Shown here: positions 1-4,812 of the stretch, in pieces
How positions within the stretch are numbered: position 1 is the first letter of the stretch
How the letters are laid out: each line of letters begins with the position of its first letter
NCBI GenBank assembly: GCA_030150315.1
Contig: JASLGB010000164.1
Location: forward strand, 1-6,395
DNA length: 6,395 nucleotides
Reading direction: 5' to 3'
DNA from: Dokdonella sp.
GTDB taxonomy: Bacteria; Pseudomonadota; Gammaproteobacteria; Xanthomonadales; Rhodanobacteraceae
Notes under the pieces: generated by a model
Seen by the model: only the letters and a program-made list of their open reading frames with translations
Database searches by the model: none
Told to the model about the DNA's origin: nothing
Position numbers and translations under genes: made by a program

Positions 1-410
1 TCGTAGTTCTTGGCGAAGCCGAGCTTCACCGCGAGTTCGTTGTAATTGATGCCGTAGCCGGGATTGGCGCCCGGATAGATCGCGCGCAGCAGCGACACGT
101 CGAGGCTGGCGTTCTCGCCGAGATCGGTCTTCCAGCCGAGCACGAAGTCGACTTCCGAATGGATGCCGTCACCCGGATCGCCGAAATCCATGCGTCCGGC
201 CCAGATCTGGCCGTAGAAACCGCTCTGGTGGTACAGCCCGACCTCGCCCTGGATGCCGGGTTTTCCATCGGTCTGCGACAAGCCGCGCCAGATGTAGTCG
301 CTGCCGACGGTGACGTAGCCTTCCGTTGTCCACGCGGCATCTTCCGCTGCCATGGCTGCCGGGGCGATCGCGAAGGCGGCAAGCGCCGCGCACAGGTGAC
401 TGATTTTCAT
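1..410 (-). CDS. TorF-family putative outer-membrane porin (N-terminal part, cut by window edge)
   Basis: This frame is open from an ATG at 408-410 to the left edge, giving 136 codons of a longer protein. The first 21 residues form a Sec signal peptide: MKIS start, a hydrophobic Ala/Leu stretch, and an A-M-A cleavage site before AEDAAW. The mature part begins with alternating polar and aromatic residues typical of outer-membrane beta strands. It carries the signature I associate with the TorF/TIGR02001 family: GYVTVGSDYIWRGLSQTDGK, followed by PGIQGEVGLYHQSGFYGQIW and later GYGINYNELAVKLG. Members are usually about 220-260 residues, so roughly half is present. The proposed role is an outer-membrane channel; the substrate is not established for the family. 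An AGGATGG Shine-Dalgarno-like stretch lies just upstream on the minus strand. It is divergent from the polyamine transporter operon, which could mean shared control. Family assignment is by remembered pattern; the beta-barrel role is inferred. Confidence 0.85.
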   Translation of the reverse strand, partial: MKISHLCAALAAFAIAPAAMAAEDAAWTTEGYVTVGSDYIWRGLSQTDGKPGIQGEVGLYHQSGFYGQIWAGRMDFGDPGDGIHSEVDFVLGWKTDLGENASLDVSLLRAIYPGANPGYGINYNELAVKLGFAKNY

Positions 411-447
411 TGCAAATCCATCCTGACCGCCGAACGCGGACGCGCGC

Positions 448-476
448 ATTCTAGTGCCCAGCGGAGCCGGCGCGAA
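448..476 (-). promoter_or_regulatory. Candidate sigma-70 promoter for the porin gene
   Basis: Read on the minus strand, TAGAAT (plus 448-453) matches the -10 consensus at 5 of 6 bases. A weaker TTCGCG (plus 471-476, 3 of 6) sits 17 bases further upstream as the -35. The predicted start near 441 would give a leader of about 30 bases that includes the AGGATGG ribosome site. In such GC-rich sequence an A/T-rich hexamer at the right distance is notable, but the -35 match is poor. Confidence 0.45.
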
Positions 477-502
477 GCGGGTGCGGAAAATGCCCGCAGG
501 GA

Positions 503-531
503 TTGCCGCGACCGCACGCAGGGGCGATCCT
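503..531 (+). promoter_or_regulatory. Weak candidate promoter for potFGHI
   Basis: TTGCCG (503-508) matches the -35 consensus at 4 of 6 bases. GATCCT (526-531) lies 17 bases downstream and matches -10 at only 3 of 6. A start near 538 would give a leader of about 50 bases before potF. The match is marginal, and the true promoter may need an activator or a different sigma factor. No other better-placed pair was seen between 411 and 588. Confidence 0.25.
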
Positions 532-543
532 AGACGCACGTCT
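532..543. repeat. Perfect short inverted repeat upstream of potF
   Basis: AGACG-CA-CGTCT is a perfect 5-base inverted repeat with a 2-base centre, about 45 bases before the potF start and immediately after the candidate -10. Its position would suit an operator for a dimeric repressor. Repeats this short arise by chance in GC-rich DNA, so an operator role is only a possibility. Confidence 0.25.
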
Positions 544-588
544 GCGCGGCGCCCCCGCGCTTCATCCATCTCGACTCGGGGATACCAC

Positions 589-1752
589 ATGAATCTTCGC
601 CACGGCCTCGCCCTGCTGGCCCTTCCGATCGCCCTTGCCGCCTGCGGTGGCTCGAACGAACCGGCCGCCCCGGCGAAACCGGCGTCGGAATCCGCCGCGC
701 CCGCCCCCGCCGCCAGCGCCGAGGAAAAGAAGCTAAACGTCTACAACTGGTCCGACTATGTCGCCGAGTCCACGATCCCGGACTTCGAGCAGCGCACCGG
801 CATCAAGGTGACCTACGACGTCTACAGCGAAAACGAAGTGCTCGACGCCAAGCTCAAGGTCGGCAATTCCGGCTACGACGTGGTGTTTCCGACCGCGCGC
901 CCTTTCGCGCAGCGCCAGCTCGCGGCCGGTCTCTACGCGCCGCTGGACAAGGCCAAGCTGCCGAACTGGAACAAGCTCGACCCGGCCATGCTGGCCAGCC
1001 TCGAGGGCATCGACCCGGGCAATGCGCATCTGGTGCCGTACATGTGGCACACCACCGGAATCGGCTACAACCCGGCCAAGATCAAGGCCGCGCTCGGCGA
1101 CGATTTCGTGCTCGATTCGTGGAAGCAGCTGTTCGATCCGAAGGTGGCCCAGAAGCTGAAGTCCTGCGGCATCGCCCTGCTCGACGACGAGCAGGAAGGC
1201 TTCGCGATCGCGCTGTTTGCGCTTGGCAAGAACCCGAACTCGACCGACCCGGCTGATCTCGAGGCCGCCGCGGCCGAGTTCGCCAAGATCCGCCCCTACG
1301 TCCGCTACTTCAACAACAGCCAGTACATCAACGACCTCGCCAACGGCGACGTCTGCATCGCCCACGGCTACTCCGGCGACGTGGTGCAGGCGCGTGACCG
1401 CGCGGCGGAATCGGGCAATGGCGTGGAAGTGGCCTATGTCGTGCCGAAGGAAGGCGGCCTGCGCCAGCTCGACGTGATCGCGATTCCGACCGATGCCCGG
1501 CACAAGGGCAATGCGCACGCGTTCATCGACTACCTGCTGGAACCCAAGGTCTCGGCCGCGATCACCGACTTCGTCAACTACGCCAGCCCGAACCTCGAAG
1601 CGAAGGCGCTGGTGAAGCCGGAAATCGCCTCCGACACGGCGGTGTTCCCGAGCGAGGCGACCACGGCCACGCTGGTGGATCCGGCCACCCTGCCCGACGA
1701 CGTGCAGCGCGAACGCGTGCGCACCTGGACGCGCATCAAGTCCGGCCGCTGA
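589..1752 (+). CDS. potF: Polyamine (putrescine-type) ABC transporter substrate-binding lipoprotein PotF
   Basis: This 387-residue protein is the polyamine-capturing component of the PotFGHI importer. Start ATG 589 is chosen because GGGGA lies 6 bases upstream and a signal peptide begins directly after it; the frame stays open further upstream, but that extension would bury the signal. Residues 1-19 end in a lipobox, L-A-A-C, with Cys19 the predicted lipidation site. Residues 20-46 are a Pro/Ala/Ser-rich tether. The binding-protein fold follows, with strong PotF resemblance: YNWSDY (52-57), PYMWHTTGIGYN (150-161), LKSCG (190-194), SQYINDLANGD (244-254) and the C-terminal TRIKSGR. Compared with E. 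coli PotF as I recall it, ligand-contact positions Trp54, Ser55, Asp56, Glu203, Asp264, Asp295 and Tyr331 are kept, while a pocket Trp is Tyr261. Asp residues should pair with substrate amines. The family is confident; putrescine versus spermidine or another polyamine is not settled. Confidence 0.93.
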   Translation: MNLRHGLALLALPIALAACGGSNEPAAPAKPASESAAPAPAASAEEKKLNVYNWSDYVAESTIPDFEQRTGIKVTYDVYSENEVLDAKLKVGNSGYDVVFPTARPFAQRQLAAGLYAPLDKAKLPNWNKLDPAMLASLEGIDPGNAHLVPYMWHTTGIGYNPAKIKAALGDDFVLDSWKQLFDPKVAQKLKSCGIALLDDEQEGFAIALFALGKNPNSTDPADLEAAAAEFAKIRPYVRYFNNSQYINDLANGDVCIAHGYSGDVVQARDRAAESGNGVEVAYVVPKEGGLRQLDVIAIPTDARHKGNAHAFIDYLLEPKVSAAITDFVNYASPNLEAKALVKPEIASDTAVFPSEATTATLVDPATLPDDVQRERVRTWTRIKSGR

Positions 1753-1795
1753 TCTTCCGCCGTTCGCCCACCGCACCCGACCCGGAGATTCGTCG

Positions 1796-2938
1796 ATGGC
1801 GCAACCCGGCCGCCGCCAGGCACCGATCGAGCCCTGGCAGGAACCTGACGCCCAGCCGTTCCTGCGCATCCGCAACGTGACCAAGACCTTCGGCACCACC
1901 TATGCCGTCGACGACGTCAGCGCGGATGTCTACAAGGGCGAGTTCTATTCGCTGCTCGGCGGCTCGGGCTGCGGCAAGAGCACCCTGCTGCGCATCCTTG
2001 CCGGGCTGGAAACGCCGGACAAGGGACAGGTGCTGCTCGGCGAACTGGACATCACCCACCTGCCGCCCTACGAGCGGCCGGTGAACATGATGTTCCAGAG
2101 CTATGCGCTGTTCCCGCACCTGTCGGTGGCGCAGAACGTCGCCTTCGGACTGCACCAGGAGCGCATGGGCCGCGGCGAAATCGCCGATCGCGTCGCCGCG
2201 ATGCTCGATCTGGTGCAGCTCAAGGACTACGGCCGACGCAAGCCGGACCAGCTTTCCGGCGGCCAGCGCCAGCGCGTGGCGCTGGCGCGCGCGCTGGCCA
2301 AGCAGCCGAAACTGCTGCTGCTGGACGAGCCGCTCGGCGCGCTGGACCGCAAGCTGCGCGAACAGACGCAGTTCGAGCTGGTCGGCATCCAGGAGCGCAT
2401 CGGCATCACCTTCATCACGGTCACGCACGACCAGGAAGAAGCGATGACCATGTCCAGCCGCGTCGCGGTGATGGATGCCGGCAGAATCGTGCAGGTGGCC
2501 ACGCCCGCGCAGTTGTACGAATTCCCGGCCAACCGTTTCGTCGCCGGCTTCATCGGCGCGGTCAACCTGTTCGATGGCCGCGTGTCCGAGCAGCAGGGCG
2601 AGGACCTGGTTTTCCATTGCGAGGCACTCGGCGGCGAGTTCCTGATGTATCACGGCGATCCACTGCCGATCGGCACGCCGGTGACCGTCGCGGTGCGCCC
2701 GGAAAAAATCAGCGTGCACGACACGCGCCCGAGCGATCGCCGCAACGCGGTGCACGGCAAGGTCGTGGAAATCGCCTATCTCGGCGACGTGTCGATCTAC
2801 CACGTCGCCACCGACCACGGCCAGGTCGTGCGCGTGCAGATCACGCACGAAGCGCGCTACTCGCGCCCGCACTACAGCTGGGACGACGAGCTGTGGGTGT
2901 CGTGGGACCCGGACGACGGCGTGGTGCTGACCTCGTGA
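1796..2938 (+). CDS. potG: Polyamine ABC transporter ATPase PotG
   Basis: This is the cytoplasmic ATP-hydrolysing subunit, 380 residues, close to the length of E. coli PotG. All nucleotide-binding motifs are intact: Walker A GGSGCGKST (55-63), Q-loop Gln101 in MMFQSYALFPH, ABC signature LSGGQ (153-157), Walker B LLLLDEP (173-179), D-loop GALD (181-184) and H-loop His211 in VTHDQEEAMTM. After about residue 245 comes a C-terminal TOBE-type regulatory region containing VRPEKI and the PotG-like IAYLGDVSIYHV and terminal VVLTS. That tail argues for PotG rather than PotA. The start is supported by GGAG at 1784-1787, eight bases before ATG 1796. It lies 43 bases after potF with no convincing terminator between, so it is probably co-transcribed. 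It should act as a dimer coupled to PotH and PotI through their EAA loops. Confidence 0.95.
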   Translation: MAQPGRRQAPIEPWQEPDAQPFLRIRNVTKTFGTTYAVDDVSADVYKGEFYSLLGGSGCGKSTLLRILAGLETPDKGQVLLGELDITHLPPYERPVNMMFQSYALFPHLSVAQNVAFGLHQERMGRGEIADRVAAMLDLVQLKDYGRRKPDQLSGGQRQRVALARALAKQPKLLLLDEPLGALDRKLREQTQFELVGIQERIGITFITVTHDQEEAMTMSSRVAVMDAGRIVQVATPAQLYEFPANRFVAGFIGAVNLFDGRVSEQQGEDLVFHCEALGGEFLMYHGDPLPIGTPVTVAVRPEKISVHDTRPSDRRNAVHGKVVEIAYLGDVSIYHVATDHGQVVRVQITHEARYSRPHYSWDDELWVSWDPDDGVVLTS

Positions 2939-3915
2939 GCGGCTTCAGCTGGCTGGGTTTCTGGAATCAGGTCTTCAGCGGACTGGTGCGGCGCGTCGGC
3001 CTGCTCGGCCGCGAGCTGCGCCAGCGTCGCGGTCGCCTGCTCGTGGCCGGCATCCCGATGCTGTGGCTCGGGTTGTTCTTCCTGCTGCCGTTCCTGATCC
3101 TGGCCAAGATCAGCCTGTCGACGATCGACCCCAACGCGCAGCCGCCCTATTCCAGCATCGTCGCGCTGACCGCCGACTGGCACCTGCGCCTCGACTTCAA
3201 CCTCGACAACTACCGTCGCCTCTGGCAGGACTCGCTCTACTTCGGCGCCTACCTCAACTCGCTCAAAACCGCCGCGATCTCGACCTTCTTCTGCCTGCTG
3301 ATCGGTTTTCCGATGGCGCTCGGCATCTCGCGCGCGAGCGAGCGCTGGCGCCTGCCATTGCTGATGATGGTGATCCTGCCGTTCTGGACCAGCTTCCTGA
3401 TCCGCATCTACGCCTGGATCGGCCTGCTCAAGGACCAGGGCCCGCTGAACAACCTGCTGCTCTGGCTCGGCGTCATCGACGAGCCGCTGCACATCCTCTA
3501 TTCCAACACGGCGGTCTACATCGGCATCGTCTATTCCTACCTGCCGTTCATGGTGCTGCCGCTGACCGCAACCCTGCTCAAGCTCGACCGCAGCCTGCTG
3601 GAAGCGGCCTTCGACCTTGGCTGCAAGCCGATCCGCGCGTTCTGGCACGTGACCTTTCCGCTGTCCCTGCCCGGAGTCATCGCCGGCAGCCTGCTGGTGT
3701 TCATTCCGGCGGTCGGCGAGTTCGTCATTCCCGACCTGCTGGGCGGCCCGGACTCGCTGATGATCGGCCGCGTGCTGTGGACCGAATTCTTCCAGAGCCG
3801 CGACTGGCCGCTGGCGTCGGCAGTGGCGATGGCGATCCTGCTGCTGATCGTGATTCCCACCCTGCTGTTCGAGCACCTGCAAAGCCGCCGCGCGGCGCAG
3901 GAGGGCGGACGATGA
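2935..3915 (+). CDS. potH: Polyamine ABC transporter permease PotH
   Basis: This inner-membrane permease has 326 residues if started at GTG 2935, close to E. coli PotH (about 317). That GTG overlaps the potG stop as GTGA, a common arrangement for coupled translation, and no clear Shine-Dalgarno is visible before it. The first 35 or so residues are a basic cytoplasmic segment, as in E. coli PotH. About six hydrophobic segments follow, near 36-58, 109-131, 139-163, 192-214, 246-268 and 292-314. The EAA loop that docks on the ATPase is visible from LLEAAFDLG (221-229) through a downstream F-P-L-S-L-P. Highly conserved PotH stretches include WTSFLIRIYAWIGLLK (151-166), VYIGIVYSYLPFMVLPL (194-210) and FIPAVGEFVIPDLLGGPDS (256-274). 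It should pair with PotI to form the translocation path. An in-frame ATG at 3058 is a less likely start, since it would remove the N-terminal tail. Confidence 0.93.
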   Translation: MSGFSWLGFWNQVFSGLVRRVGLLGRELRQRRGRLLVAGIPMLWLGLFFLLPFLILAKISLSTIDPNAQPPYSSIVALTADWHLRLDFNLDNYRRLWQDSLYFGAYLNSLKTAAISTFFCLLIGFPMALGISRASERWRLPLLMMVILPFWTSFLIRIYAWIGLLKDQGPLNNLLLWLGVIDEPLHILYSNTAVYIGIVYSYLPFMVLPLTATLLKLDRSLLEAAFDLGCKPIRAFWHVTFPLSLPGVIAGSLLVFIPAVGEFVIPDLLGGPDSLMIGRVLWTEFFQSRDWPLASAVAMAILLLIVIPTLLFEHLQSRRAAQEGGR

Positions 3916-4721
3916 AATCGCGCTCGACCTTCGTGTTCACGATGATGGCGTTCGGCTACGCCTTCCTTTACGTGCCGATCCTTTCGGTCATCGTCTACTC
4001 GTTCAACGCCTCGCGTCTGGTCACCGTGTGGGGTGGGTTTTCCACGCAGTGGTACAGCGCCCTGTTTCGCAACACCGCCATCCTCGAAGCTGCCGGCCGC
4101 AGCCTGCTGGTAGCAACGATGACGGCGACGCTCGCCGTCGCCATCGGCACCTTGGCCGCCGTCGCGCTGACGCGCTTCCAGCGCATGCGCGGTCGCCCCC
4201 TGCTGTCGCTGATGACGTCCGCACCGCTGGTGATGCCCGAGGTCATGCTGGGCCTGTCGGCGTTGCTGCTGTTCGTCGGCCTGCAGCAATGGGTCGGCTG
4301 GCCCGGCGGCCGCGGGCTGATGACCATCACGATCGCGCATACGACGTTCTGTTCCGCCTACGTCACCGTCATCGCGCAATCGCGCCTGGCGCAGATGGAC
4401 GAAAGCCTGGAGGAAGCGGCGCTCGACCTCGGCGCGCGGCCGTGGAAGGTGTTCTTCCTCGTCACCCTGCCGGTGATTTTCCCGGCGCTGGCGGCCGGAT
4501 GGCTGCTCGCGTTCACGCTTTCGCTCGACGATCTGGTGGTCGCCAGCTTCGTCTCCGGGCCCAGTTCGACCACCTTGCCGATGCTGATCTATTCCAAGGT
4601 GAAGTTCGGCGTCACCCCGGAAATTAACGCACTGGCCACCCTCATCGTGCTGGTGGTGACCCTGCTGATCGTCGGCGCAACGCTGTTCATCCACCGCCGC
4701 AGCCGCAACGGAACGCGCTGA
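3912..4721 (+). CDS. potI: Polyamine ABC transporter permease PotI
   Basis: This second inner-membrane permease has 269 residues, slightly shorter than E. coli PotI (about 281). The ATG at 3912 overlaps the potH stop as ATGA, and a strong AGGAGGG (3899-3905) lies six bases upstream inside the end of potH. About six hydrophobic segments are seen near 7-31, 63-87, 96-124, 137-155, 189-207 and 237-260. The EAA loop reads LEEAALDLGARPWKVFF (166-182), followed by the L-P-x-I-x-P-A pattern. PotI-typical stretches are YSFNASRLVTVW (29-40), SAPLVMPEV (103-111), AFTLSLDDLVVASFVSGP (200-217) and PEINALATLI (236-245). It ends in a basic tail (HRRSRNGTR), as expected on the cytoplasmic side. It is the last gene of the operon and forms the heteromeric channel with PotH. 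Confidence 0.94.
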   Translation: MKSRSTFVFTMMAFGYAFLYVPILSVIVYSFNASRLVTVWGGFSTQWYSALFRNTAILEAAGRSLLVATMTATLAVAIGTLAAVALTRFQRMRGRPLLSLMTSAPLVMPEVMLGLSALLLFVGLQQWVGWPGGRGLMTITIAHTTFCSAYVTVIAQSRLAQMDESLEEAALDLGARPWKVFFLVTLPVIFPALAAGWLLAFTLSLDDLVVASFVSGPSSTTLPMLIYSKVKFGVTPEINALATLIVLVVTLLIVGATLFIHRRSRNGTR

Positions 4722-4723
4722 TC

Positions 4724-4799
4724 CGGGCCGGCCGATTCGCCTGCGACGTCGCGTTTCTTCCCGAAACGGGCGAGGAGGCGGATAATCCCGGCCCGTTTT
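4724..4799. repeat. Nested inverted repeats between potI and rapA, possible terminator
   Basis: An outer all-GC pair, CGGGCCGG (4724-4731) and CCGGCCCG (4788-4795), encloses an inner hairpin, CGTTTC-TTCCC-GAAACG (4752-4768). The right outer arm is followed directly by TTTT (4796-4799). Folded, this could end pot operon transcription or structure the rapA leader. The outer loop is long (56 bases), the T run is only four bases, and GC-rich arms are common here, so terminator function is uncertain. The inner hairpin alone has no T run after it. Confidence 0.25.
4758..4786 (+). promoter_or_regulatory. Candidate promoter for rapA
   Basis: GATAAT (4781-4786) matches the -10 consensus at 5 of 6 bases and is the most A/T-rich hexamer of this gap. 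The -35 at a 17-base spacing is TTCCCG (4758-4763), a weak match. A start near 4793 would leave a leader of only about 20 bases before the rapA ATG. This would give rapA its own transcription, separate from the pot operon. Confidence 0.4.
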
Positions 4800-4812
4800 C
4801 GCGCGACTTGCC

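Noticed and set aside
159..533. Plus-strand open frame opposite the porin and running into the intergenic region
   Set aside because: It is antisense to a clear signal-peptide-bearing porin and its sequence shows no domain. It is a composition artefact.
454..588. N-terminal extension of the potF frame starting at ATG 454
   Set aside because: The added 45 residues are Arg/Ala/Pro-rich and would place the lipoprotein signal internally. ATG 589 has a ribosome site and an immediate signal peptide.
1753..1795. Possible terminator or attenuator between potF and potG
   Set aside because: Only weak GC complementarity (CGGC/GCCG) without a T run is visible, and potG has its own good ribosome site. 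Simple co-transcription is the better reading.
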